NCBI GenBank assembly: GCA_045657265.1 | Contig: JAZOSU010000020.1 | Coordinates: forward strand, 1 to 31,420 | From: RGIG9041 sp045657265 | GTDB taxonomy: Bacteria; Bacillota; Clostridia; Oscillospirales; QAKW01 | DNA: 31,420 bases | Reading direction: 5' to 3' | Shown here: in pieces, positions 7,388 through 13,643 of the stretch | Position numbering within the stretch: the first letter of the stretch is position 1 | Layout of the letters: each line of letters starts with the position of its first letter | Position numbers and translations under genes: made by a program | The notes under the pieces: model-generated | The model's input: only the letters and a program-made list of their open reading frames with translations | Told to the model about the DNA's origin: nothing | The model's database searches: none

Positions 7388-8548
7388 TTATTTTACCACT
7401 TTATATTTTACTCTCGGGCCGTATTTTGTTGAGGTGAGCAAACCTAAATCTTCAAATTTGAGCACAAAACCACGAATGGTTGCATAAGCGGCATCGCCAA
7501 AATCTTTTTCAAGCTGTTTTGTCGAAAATTCTTCGGTACCATAGCAAGACAGAACAAACCTCCACAGTTTTGTTTCTTTTTCGGTAATTTTGCCCGCCTT
7601 AATCGCCTCGTCATATATCGCAAAAACATCAACTACGGTTGTACCTTCGTTCATTTTATTATAAACGTTATTTATAAAATACAACACAAAGGGCGTAACG
7701 TCTATTTTACCGCTGAGCTGTTTGTTTTGCTCAATCAAGGTATAGGCATCATAATATGCTTTTCTCGTCTTTTCTATCTGACTTGAAAATGGGATAAATA
7801 GTGCCGACTGATACCCTTTTTGAACCAAAAACCACAAATGCAAAAGCCGTGCTATTCTGCCGTTACCGTCAAAGTACGGGTGTACGTAAGCAATATAAAA
7901 ATGAATAATTGCCGCCTTGACTAAATCGTTAATATCATCCTCTGCATTTGCAAAAGCTATAAGTGATTTCATAAACTCGGGAACCTTTTTATAGTCAAGC
8001 CCCGAATGTTCAACGCGGTCGCTTACAACGTAAACGGTATCGTGCCTGTAAAAATTGCCGTTACGCAGTTTGTCATCATCTGTCAGAAAATCACCAACTG
8101 TCATCATATAAAGCTTATAGAGATTTTCTTCTGTAATTTTGTTAGAAGGCTCGGCAATAAACTCAAGACCGTGCTTAATACCTAAAATTCTGTTTTCCTG
8201 CTCGTCCTTCGGCGCCATACCTTTAAGAATTTTGCGTACACTGTCACGACTGAAATCGATGCTTTCTATTGCAGAGGTGGCTACGATTTCGTCTTCCGCC
8301 GCCTTTATGCCGTACTGCTCATTTTGCGATACAAGCAATAATTTAACAGCACTTTGATTTACAAGCGTGTGGTTTTCGACAAATACAATTTCGTTATCAC
8401 TAAAATCGCAAATCGGAAGATTTTTATAATAAAGCTCCTCCAACGTTTGCAAAAAGGCATCAAAATCATCGCTATACTTATATTTCATTTTCTGATAATC
8501 CGTAAAATGCTTGTCTTTAAGCATTTTGGCAAAAATTTTTATATCCAT
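7388..8548 (-). CDS. Fic family protein (AMP-transferase)
   Basis: A 386-aa Fic protein. Such enzymes usually transfer AMP from ATP to a hydroxyl side chain of a target protein. The active-site loop HPYFDGNGR (223-231) fits the canonical HxFx(D/E)GNGRxxR pattern, with Tyr at the first variable position. An N-terminal TSAIES (91-96) matches the inhibitory (S/T)xxxE(G/N) helix of class II Fic proteins, except that Ser replaces Gly/Asn; this Glu normally holds the enzyme inactive. Residues about 300-386 look like a C-terminal winged-helix domain. Start ATG at 8548 follows TCGGAG. The gene is alone behind a strong promoter with tandem repeats over the -10, so it may repress itself. The target is unknown. 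Confidence 0.9.
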   Translation of the reverse strand: MDIKIFAKMLKDKHFTDYQKMKYKYSDDFDAFLQTLEELYYKNLPICDFSDNEIVFVENHTLVNQSAVKLLLVSQNEQYGIKAAEDEIVATSAIESIDFSRDSVRKILKGMAPKDEQENRILGIKHGLEFIAEPSNKITEENLYKLYMMTVGDFLTDDDKLRNGNFYRHDTVYVVSDRVEHSGLDYKKVPEFMKSLIAFANAEDDINDLVKAAIIHFYIAYVHPYFDGNGRIARLLHLWFLVQKGYQSALFIPFSSQIEKTRKAYYDAYTLIEQNKQLSGKIDVTPFVLYFINNVYNKMNEGTTVVDVFAIYDEAIKAGKITEKETKLWRFVLSCYGTEEFSTKQLEKDFGDAAYATIRGFVLKFEDLGLLTSTKYGPRVKYKVVK

Positions 8549-8569
8549 AAGATTCTCCGATATTTATTA

Positions 8570-8613
8570 GTATCAGTTTGTATCAGTATAACGCAAAAAA
8601 TACGTATTGTCAA
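8570..8613 (-). promoter_or_regulatory. fic promoter with tandem operator-like repeats
   Basis: On the minus strand the -35 is TTGACA (8608-8613) and the -10 is TATACT (8585-8590), with a 17-bp spacer, close to consensus. Two adjacent 10-bp direct repeats, GTATCAGTTT (8570-8579) and GTATCAGTAT (8580-8589) on the plus strand, cover the -10 and transcription start. This is a suitable place for a repressor. Confidence 0.75.
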
Positions 8614-8639
8614 CAAATAACTTCATAAAGTCACTAGCA

Positions 8640-8762
8640 TTACCTTATTTTTAAATATTCAATAAAAAATAGGAGATGACTTTCATCATCTCCTACCAAA
8701 CGATTTCTGGTGGTGTGCCAATCCCACATTTCTTTTGACCCAAAGGGTGTGTAGAAGCACAT
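8640..8762 (-). other. 40-codon ORF or structured RNA downstream of the PBECR gene
   Basis: The minus strand reads ATG at 8762 to TAA at 8640 (product begins MCFYTPFGSKEMW). No good ribosome site is visible, and the terminator hairpin lies inside its coding frame, which argues against a gene. The same strand can form several hairpins (AGAAG/CTTCT, ACCC-TTT-GGGT, then the terminator), so a small untranslated RNA or 3' UTR is an equal possibility. Confidence 0.25.
8663..8694 (-). terminator. Terminator downstream of the PBECR gene
   Basis: A 9-bp perfect stem AGGAGATGA/TCATCTCCT is followed on the minus strand by ATTTTTTATT. It lies about 115 nt past the stop of the leftward PBECR-like gene and before fic. 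Confidence 0.8.
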
Positions 8763-8810
8763 TCTCTACTTCTAAACCGTTTATATTAACTTAATCATAT
8801 TTTACTATAA

Positions 8811-9191
8811 CTATTCCTTTTTGTAAAGTATTTTATTATTTTTTATAAATCTTTTTAAATTTTTAGCGCCGACACGATATGATGTGATTATTGAATTCTT
8901 ATAGCCCGAGCCTTCTATTTCTAATGATAACCTGACAACAATGTTTACATTTGTTTCTTCTATGTATTTGATATACATAACGGTATTCTTATTTTTCGCA
9001 TCTATAAGTATATAATCCGGAACTCTAATTACGTCAGACACACATTTGTGAAAGATGTTGTAATCGAGTTCATGATGGTCTTTTATATGTTCATCCCGCT
9101 CATCTGTCAATATAAGCTCATCGGTTGTAAGAGAACCAAACTCTTCCTCTAATAGTTCAATATTAAGTTTTCCTATGTATTGATACTCCAT
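8811..9191 (-). CDS. PBECR-like (barnase/EndoU/colicin E5-D/RelE fold) protein
   Basis: A 126-aa protein with the pattern of small phage and mobile-element BECR-fold proteins: LTDERDEHIKDHH near residues 28-40, DYILIDAKNKN in the middle, then an Arg-Leu strand, a KNSIITSYR strand and a basic C-terminus ending YKKE. These families are predicted RNases or nucleic-acid-binding toxins, with His, Arg and Ser/Thr as likely active residues. Start chosen at ATG 9191, with AGAGGAAG just upstream; the open frame extends to a GTG at 9209 that lacks a ribosome site. It is a single gene with its own promoter. No antitoxin-like neighbour is visible, so it may be element cargo acting on its own. Confidence 0.6.
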   Translation of the reverse strand: MEYQYIGKLNIELLEEEFGSLTTDELILTDERDEHIKDHHELDYNIFHKCVSDVIRVPDYILIDAKNKNTVMYIKYIEETNVNIVVRLSLEIEGSGYKNSIITSYRVGAKNLKRFIKNNKILYKKE

Positions 9192-9213
9192 ATAACTTCC
9201 TCTTTGCACTTAT

Positions 9214-9242
9214 ATTATGACATATCATATAAAGAATTTCAA
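9214..9242 (-). promoter_or_regulatory. Promoter of the PBECR gene
   Basis: On the minus strand the -35 is TTGAAA (9237-9242) and the -10 is CATAAT (9214-9219), with a 17-bp spacer and the ribosome site just downstream. Confidence 0.6.
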
Positions 9243-9284
9243 CCTATTTCAAAATGATATACAAAGAACTTTAAAAAACCTACT

Positions 9285-9310
9285 ACTGTTTAATGAGCGT
9301 TCTCTTCCGC
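9285..9310. other. Candidate attR: junction between element and cotJC
   Basis: Similarity to CotJC continues through ...EDLAAEENA, where full-length proteins read about AAEQKAR and go on for some 50 residues. Here the next codons are CAT TAA and then AT-rich non-coding DNA. The crossover core should lie within a few bases of 9290-9300. The matching attL is not in the window, so the core cannot be defined. Confidence 0.4.
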
Positions 9311-9712
9311 TGCAAGATCTTCGGTAAGGTCTGTTATCGGGTCGCCTTTAGATGCGAAAGACAGGGCATTAAAAGGTACGCCTCCTGCCGACTGTGGCCA
9401 AAGACCTACGGTGTGGTCAACAAAATAAGGCGCAAGTCCTGCTTTTTCTATTTCATCGGTTGTAAGGTCCTTTGTGAGCTGACAAACCATTGAACTTACA
9501 ATTTCCATATGAGCAAGTTCTTCCGTACCGATATCAGTAAGGAGAGCGGCAACGTTACCGTATGGCATTGCATAACGCTGAGATAGATATCTCTGAGATG
9601 CCGCAAGCTCGCCGTCAGGACCGCCAAACTGGCTTATTATAATTTTTGCGGCTTTTCCGTCAGGTTTTTTAATTTTAACGGGATATTGCAAACGTTTTTC
9701 ATATCTCCACAT
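9290..9712 (-). CDS. cotJC: CotJC spore-coat protein (manganese catalase family), 3'-truncated
   Basis: A 140-aa protein; full-length CotJC is about 190 aa. It starts MWRYEKRLQYPV and keeps the di-manganese ligands expected in the first part of the four-helix bundle: Glu35 (GGPDGEL), Glu65 and His68 (EELAH), and Glu136 (AAEEN). It ends four residues later, so the last ligand, a His in the conserved REREVVHFQRF-like segment, is missing. As it stands it should not form a complete metal site. The start ATG overlaps the end of cotJB by 14 nt and has GGAGG upstream. In Bacillus, cotJ is expressed in the mother cell and the product is in the inner coat. The break coincides with the start of accessory DNA, so insertion of the element is the likely cause. 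Confidence 0.85.
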   Translation of the reverse strand: MWRYEKRLQYPVKIKKPDGKAAKIIISQFGGPDGELAASQRYLSQRYAMPYGNVAALLTDIGTEELAHMEIVSSMVCQLTKDLTTDEIEKAGLAPYFVDHTVGLWPQSAGGVPFNALSFASKGDPITDLTEDLAAEENAH

Positions 9713-9965
9713 TACATTGTTCCTCCCATGGCATACATCCTTCAGTCCAGGTCCATTTATCGTAAGATTTTACCTGCATTGCATTGAGAGGACCAAAGTT
9801 TGCTATATAATTGTTTACTGCGTCGTTATACTCATTAAGCGCTTTATGATAAAAACTCAGAGCCTCTTTATCCTGAGGATGAGTATCGAGAAACAAAACA
9901 GCTTCATCAAGAGCGAAACCATAAGTCTGCACACGCATTAACGCTTTTTGTTTATCAGTCATCAT
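9699..9965 (-). CDS. cotJB: Spore-coat protein CotJB
   Basis: An 88-aa protein beginning MMTDKQKALMRVQTYGFAL. It has the CotJB pattern: an N-terminal helix, a DTHPQDKEAL segment, a YNDAVNNY segment and a C-terminal WTWTEGCMPWE. It is full length. It starts at ATG 9965, sharing one base with the cotJA stop, and overlaps cotJC, so all three are co-translated. In Bacillus, CotJB is needed for coat assembly of the CotJ proteins. The role here is by family. Confidence 0.9.
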   Translation of the reverse strand: MMTDKQKALMRVQTYGFALDEAVLFLDTHPQDKEALSFYHKALNEYNDAVNNYIANFGPLNAMQVKSYDKWTWTEGCMPWEEQCNVEI

Positions 9966-10204
9966 TATCTTTTCGCTCCTTTGAAAGGTTTATCAAGATC
10001 GGCAAATATCGTGCCTCTTATAATACCTTTATCATTTTCATAAATATTTTGCCATTTCTGCCACGGCACGTAAGCCATTGCTATGGGCATTTCACCGCTA
10101 TCAAAACCGGTTTTGATGCTTTCTTTCTGCCGGATCCACATATCATTTTCCCTGCGCATTAATCCCGGTGGATTTATTGAATAGAATTTTGTTATTTCTT
10201 CCAT
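9965..10204 (-). CDS. cotJA: Spore-coat associated protein CotJA
   Basis: A 79-aa protein, first gene of the cotJ operon. The central motif IAMAYVPWQKWQNIYEND followed by RGTIFADLDKPF is typical of CotJA, which is needed to deposit CotJC in the coat. Start ATG at 10204 follows AAAGGAG. Expression is expected to be mother-cell specific (sigma-E type in Bacillus), but I could not find a convincing sigma-E promoter in the 218-bp gap shared with the divergent 3D-domain gene. Confidence 0.9.
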   Translation of the reverse strand: MEEITKFYSINPPGLMRRENDMWIRQKESIKTGFDSGEMPIAMAYVPWQKWQNIYENDKGIIRGTIFADLDKPFKGAKR

Positions 10205-10330
10205 CTTTTATTCTCCTTTCTTTATATTCTACGACTTTGAAAAAATTTTGGTGACAAATACATATTTTGAATAATTACCGCTCTTTTTGTATATAAATAA
10301 TGGTGTAAATGTTACAAAAATTAAAAAAAC

Positions 10331-10359
10331 TTGACAATTCGGAAAAAGTCTGCTACACT
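10331..10359 (+). promoter_or_regulatory. Promoter of the 3D-domain gene
   Basis: The -35 is a perfect TTGACA (10331-10336) and the -10 is TACACT (10354-10359), with a 17-bp spacer. Transcription should start near 10366, giving a leader of about 57 nt before the AAAGGAG site and ATG. Confidence 0.85.
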
Positions 10360-10360
10360 A

Positions 10361-10388
10361 TGTAACGGTTTTGTAATCAATTTGTAAT
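10361..10388 (+). promoter_or_regulatory. Triple WalR-like box over the transcription start
   Basis: Three hexamers, TGTAAC (10361), TGTAAT (10372) and TGTAAT (10383), follow each other with exactly 5 bp between them. Each adjacent pair matches the WalR (YycF) consensus TGTWAH-N5-TGTWAH. They begin just after the -10, a position that would favour repression, unless a weaker downstream promoter is used. WalRK controls cell-wall hydrolases in Bacillota, including the Bacillus 3D-domain protein YocH. Confidence 0.65.
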
Positions 10389-10422
10389 TTTTATACGCGC
10401 AAAACCGAAAAGGAGTTGTTTT

Positions 10423-11487
10423 ATGGATATCAGATCGCTTATGTACAAGGCGAAGGAAGTATGCAAGAGAACATCTGAAAAAGTTATAAGCAAATCAGTA
10501 AGTTTGATAAAAAGCACAGGAAAGTATCGCACTTGGGTAGTCATTGCTGCAGCAGTTACCGTAATGGTAATGTTTATGTCAATGGTACTTATAAAAAGAA
10601 GAAACATTGTGATATACGTTGACGGTGAGCAAGTTTCTTCATTTACCACTCTCAAACAGGAAACTGAGCAGTGGCTTGATGAAGCAGGAATTATTGTTGA
10701 AGACGGCGATGAAATGACCGTACAGGATGAAACTGTTCACATTAAAAAAGCTTTTTATGTCACAGTTGTGGCAGACGGCACAGAAACTTCCTTCAAAACC
10801 GTAAGTTGCAGTGTAAAACAGGCAATAGAAAAATCCGGTATTGAATTTTCTGAAGCAGACAAAGTTAATATCCCTCTTGATGACACAGTAAAATCCGGTG
10901 ATAAAATCGTCATAAAAAGAGTGACAAACAAGCAAATCACCAAAAGCGAAACAATTGAATTTGAAACAATAAAAAAGAAAACCGACAAGCTTTACGTTGG
11001 CGAGACCAAAGTTGAAACAAAAGGCGAAAACGGTAAAAAAGAATATGTCTACGAAGTAGTTTACACAGACGGCAAAGAAACAGACAGAAAACTCGTTTCA
11101 GAGACCGTTATAAAAGAGCCCGTTGACAAAGTTGTGCTTGTAGGTACAAAAGAGATACCGAAGGTCACAACGTCATCAACACCGTCAAACTACAAAAAAG
11201 TTATAACAATGAAAGCTTCTGCTTATACTTATGGCGAAGACGGCGGTAACATAACCGCCACAGGCATACGTCCTTACAAAGGTATAGTTGCGGTAGACCC
11301 TAAAGTTATACCTTTAGGTACAAAACTTTACATTGAAACATCCGACGGAAGTTATATTTACGGTACTGCAGTTGCCGCTGACGTAGGCGGAGCAATAAAA
11401 GGAAACAAAATTGACCTTTTCTTAAACAGTGAATCAGAGTGCCGCCGTTTTGGAAGAAGAAATGTAAACGTATATATTATTGGCTAA
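10423..11487 (+). CDS. YabE/RpfB-type cell-wall protein with DUF348, G5 and 3D domains
   Basis: A 354-aa membrane-anchored wall protein. A cytoplasmic basic start is followed by one membrane segment (about residues 38-57). Two DUF348-like repeats follow (IVIYVDGEQVSSFTT and VTVVADGTETSFKT), then a G5 domain (about 165-250, with VVYTDGKETDRKLVSETVIKEPV). The C-terminal 3D domain has MKASAYTYGEDGG, AVDPKVIPLGTKLYI and AADVGGAIKGNKIDLF, carrying the conserved Asp residues related to MltA-type lytic transglycosylases. It likely cleaves peptidoglycan during growth or spore revival. It is a single gene with a strong promoter, WalR-like boxes and a terminator, divergent from cotJ. Confidence 0.9.
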   Translation: MDIRSLMYKAKEVCKRTSEKVISKSVSLIKSTGKYRTWVVIAAAVTVMVMFMSMVLIKRRNIVIYVDGEQVSSFTTLKQETEQWLDEAGIIVEDGDEMTVQDETVHIKKAFYVTVVADGTETSFKTVSCSVKQAIEKSGIEFSEADKVNIPLDDTVKSGDKIVIKRVTNKQITKSETIEFETIKKKTDKLYVGETKVETKGENGKKEYVYEVVYTDGKETDRKLVSETVIKEPVDKVVLVGTKEIPKVTTSSTPSNYKKVITMKASAYTYGEDGGNITATGIRPYKGIVAVDPKVIPLGTKLYIETSDGSYIYGTAVAADVGGAIKGNKIDLFLNSESECRRFGRRNVNVYIIG

Positions 11488-11489
11488 TG

Positions 11490-11520
11490 AAAAAGTTCCG
11501 ATAAAATCGGAACTTTTTTT
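11490..11520 (+). terminator. Terminator of the 3D-domain gene
   Basis: A perfect stem AAAAGTTCCGAT/ATCGGAACTTTT with an AAA loop ends in a run of seven T. Confidence 0.95.
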
Positions 11521-11524
11521 ATAT

Positions 11525-11553
11525 TTGATATATTTTTTAATATGTGATATACT
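11525..11553 (+). promoter_or_regulatory. Promoter of the exonuclease gene
   Basis: The -35 is TTGATA (11525-11530) and the -10 is TATACT (11548-11553), with a 17-bp spacer. A GAGG ribosome site and a GTG start follow. Confidence 0.75.
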
Positions 11554-11583
11554 ATTCTCAAATAATTTAATGAGGATTTTTTC

Positions 11584-12474
11584 GTGGATTACATAGTACT
11601 TGATATGGAATGGAATCAACCATTTTCCAAAAACAAAAAAATTGCAGGTAACACCTTACTTAAAGGTGAAATTATTCAGATAGGTGCAATAAAAATGAAT
11701 GACGGTTTTGAAATGACAGGTAGTTTCAACGAATCTATCAAACCTGTTTTTTACAAAACCATAAACCGACACGTGAGAGAAATAACGGGCCTTACCACTG
11801 CAGAACTTAAAAATTGTGACGGATTCAAAGAGGTTTTTAACAGATTTTCGGCATTTTGCGGAGATAACTATTGTCTTATTACCTGGGGCAACGACGATAT
11901 GCCGATGCTTCGTGACAATATGGATGCTCATGGGCTTGATGCCTCTGCTCTTCCAAAATGCTACAATCTGCAATCAATATTCAATTCACAAATAAGCCAC
12001 GAATCAAGACAATGGTCACTTTCTTCTGCTATGGAAAAGCTTGAAATCGAGCAGATGTATCAGCCGCACGATGCCCTGTCTGATGCGGTAAACACCGCAA
12101 TAATCGCATCAAAGCTTGATATGCAAAAAGGTATAGAACAATACGGCAAAGTTGACAGTTCGGGAATTTCCTACGGAACGCTCATTTCGAGCAAATCGCG
12201 CGGTATGGAAACTCTTATAGAAGCCATCAAATACGCTCAGCGCATAAAAACCCAGTGTCCTTTTTGCAAAAATAATTTAACAACAAAAGGCTGGATAGGG
12301 AAAAGAAACAAACGAATAGCTCTCGGCACCTGTAAGGAGCATGGTACTTTTAAGTTTCAAACGGTCATATACAAAACAGAGGATCTTTACTTTGTCAAAA
12401 GAAAAGTGACCTATGCCAGTGAAGATATGAAAAAAAGTTATGCAGAAAAAACAGAACAAGCCTTGGAAATTTAA
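11584..12474 (+). CDS. DEDDh 3'-5' exonuclease (RNase T / DNA Pol III epsilon type)
   Basis: A 296-aa protein whose first 180 residues are a DEDDh exonuclease. Exo I is LDMEW with Asp7 and Glu9. Exo II is in the WGNDDMPML region (about 101-109). Exo III is HDALSD (His and Asp four residues apart, about 158-163). These acids bind two metal ions that hydrolyse the 3' end of DNA or RNA. Residues about 220-275 form an extra C-terminal part with CPFCKNN and a later Cys/His pair (TCKEHG), a probable zinc-binding module not found in plain epsilon subunits. The start is GTG at 11584, 8 nt after GAGG; no upstream in-frame ATG fits. The substrate (RNA or DNA) is not clear. Confidence 0.85.
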   Translation: MDYIVLDMEWNQPFSKNKKIAGNTLLKGEIIQIGAIKMNDGFEMTGSFNESIKPVFYKTINRHVREITGLTTAELKNCDGFKEVFNRFSAFCGDNYCLITWGNDDMPMLRDNMDAHGLDASALPKCYNLQSIFNSQISHESRQWSLSSAMEKLEIEQMYQPHDALSDAVNTAIIASKLDMQKGIEQYGKVDSSGISYGTLISSKSRGMETLIEAIKYAQRIKTQCPFCKNNLTTKGWIGKRNKRIALGTCKEHGTFKFQTVIYKTEDLYFVKRKVTYASEDMKKSYAEKTEQALEI

Positions 12475-12654
12475 TTTCCAAGGCTTGTTCAGAGTGTCAA
12501 AGAATCTATTTTTTATTTTGACACTCTGTGAGGCTTTACAAAAAATGAGGATGATTTGTCAAACTTGCCCCGAAGTCGTACAAAAGTACTTCGAGAGGGC
12601 AAGTTTCACGAAAGTGAGAAAACACCTTGAAAAGAATTTCTTTTCAAGGTGTTT
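12454..12654. repeat. Cluster of strong palindromes after the exonuclease gene
   Basis: In order: a perfect 17-bp palindrome with a 3-nt loop spanning the stop codon (12454-12490); a 12-bp pair CAGAGTGTCAAA/TTTGACACTCTG (12490-12528); AAACTTGCCC/GGGCAAGTTT with an inner CGAAGT/ACTTCG (12561-12606); CAC-GAAA-GTG (about 12607-12616); and a 15-bp pair AAACACCTTGAAAAG/CTTTTCAAGGTGTTT (12620-12654). None except the last is followed by a good T-run on the plus strand. Bases 12655-12766 are AT-rich with nothing recognisable. Confidence 0.85.
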
Positions 12655-12766
12655 AATTTATATTTACTGGGTGTTTAATATTAAAATCTTTATCTTACTT
12701 ATTTGGTGATAAATGCCCATCATTTTTATTATTTTCTCACGGTCAAACCACTTATTTTACAGTCTC

Positions 12767-12802
12767 AAAAAGCCTTAGAAATTTAATTTCCAAGGCTTTT
12801 TT
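12767..12802. terminator. Bidirectional terminator between exonuclease region and degV
   Basis: The stem AAAAGCCTT/AAGGCTTTT has T-runs on both strands. Its loop part, GAAATTTAATTTCCAAGGCTT, repeats the sequence at the exonuclease stop (12465-12485), so one is probably a copy of the other. Confidence 0.85.
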
Positions 12803-12805
12803 ATG

Positions 12806-13639
12806 TTATTTTTCAAATCCTATAAGTATACCGCCTTTTTCAGCATAAAAACTACAAAGACCGCCTAATTTCCCGATTTCAACGGAAACGTTTTTAAATT
12901 TTTCTAAAATTATGTTTTTAAGATTTACAGCGCCCTCAAAATTACTGCAATGGCTTATACGGATTTTTCCGTTTTTGTATCCGAATTTTTCCAAACACTC
13001 AATAATTTCTGCAAAAGCTTTCTTTTCGCCTCTGCATTTTTTAAGGAGTTCAAGAGTTCCGACATCGGATGCTTTGCCTACTGCTCTGATACCGAGTATT
13101 CCCGCTGCTTTTGCCGCAAGAGGACTTACTCTGCCATTGTTTGCAAGATTTCTCATTGATTCAAGTATAAAAAGAAGACCTGTTTTTTTACTGTACTTTT
13201 TAATGTTTTCGCAAACCTCGTCAAAGCTTTGACCGGCCAAGATATATTCTTTGAGTTTTTCTATCAAAAGCCAGAGCTCAGGTCCTGCAGACAAAGAATC
13301 CAAAACAAAAACGTTTCTGTCCGGATACTGACTCTGATATGTTTCTTTTGCAACGCACGCGGCATTATAGCTTCCTGAAAGTCCACTTGTGATAGTTACG
13401 CAGAAAATATTTTGGGCATCGCCGAAAGCGTCAAGCCAGTCACCTGCAGAAGGACAGGCCGTTGAGGATTTTCCGCTATAACTTAAAAGCTCATTTGCCA
13501 TCTGTTCAACGTCAAGTAATATATTGTCTACGTATTCTTTTTTATCCGTGATTATTTTAAGTGCAGCCGAGCGAAAATCAATTCCGTCAAGACTAAACAT
13601 ATCAGATGATGAATCTGCAACAATTCTTACGTTTTCCAT
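12806..13639 (-). CDS. DegV family fatty-acid-binding protein (second copy)
   Basis: A 277-aa DegV/FakB-like protein. These bind a fatty acid and present it to the kinase FakA for phosphorylation and entry into phospholipid synthesis. Visible signatures are RIVADSSSDM at the start, TSGLSGSYNAA (about 97-107) and NLANNGRVSPLAAK. The start is set at ATG 13639 (MENVRIVAD...), 4 nt after the upstream degV stop; the longer open frame to 13681 would overlap that gene. It diverges strongly from its upstream neighbour, for example NNGRVS where that has RGGRVS, so the two may bind different acyl chains. No fakA is in the window. Confidence 0.88.
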   Translation of the reverse strand: MENVRIVADSSSDMFSLDGIDFRSAALKIITDKKEYVDNILLDVEQMANELLSYSGKSSTACPSAGDWLDAFGDAQNIFCVTITSGLSGSYNAACVAKETYQSQYPDRNVFVLDSLSAGPELWLLIEKLKEYILAGQSFDEVCENIKKYSKKTGLLFILESMRNLANNGRVSPLAAKAAGILGIRAVGKASDVGTLELLKKCRGEKKAFAEIIECLEKFGYKNGKIRISHCSNFEGAVNLKNIILEKFKNVSVEIGKLGGLCSFYAEKGGILIGFEK

Positions 13640-13643
13640 ATTA

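Larger units (their letters stand above)
1..9292. mobile_element. Right part of an integrated element carrying a large serine recombinase
   Basis: The stretch from the left edge to the break in cotJC holds only accessory-type genes: amidoligase and glutaminase, an unknown protein, a helicase, small ORFs, a large serine recombinase, Fic and PBECR. All are AT-richer than the housekeeping genes to the right. The right border is set where CotJC homology ends, near 9290. The left end and attL are outside the window. An alternative right border is the inverted repeat at 7345-7387, which would leave fic and the PBECR gene as a separate insertion. Confidence 0.6.

Noticed and set aside
9192..9209. 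Upstream GTG start for the PBECR gene
   Set aside because: The GTG overlaps the ribosome site used by the ATG at 9191.
10205..10260. Sigma-E promoter for cotJA
   Set aside because: A CGTAGAAT-like -10 is present, but no matching -35 lies at the right distance.
10377..11619. Minus-strand ORFs under the 3D-domain gene
   Set aside because: Antisense shadows; the plus-strand gene has clear domains, promoter and terminator.
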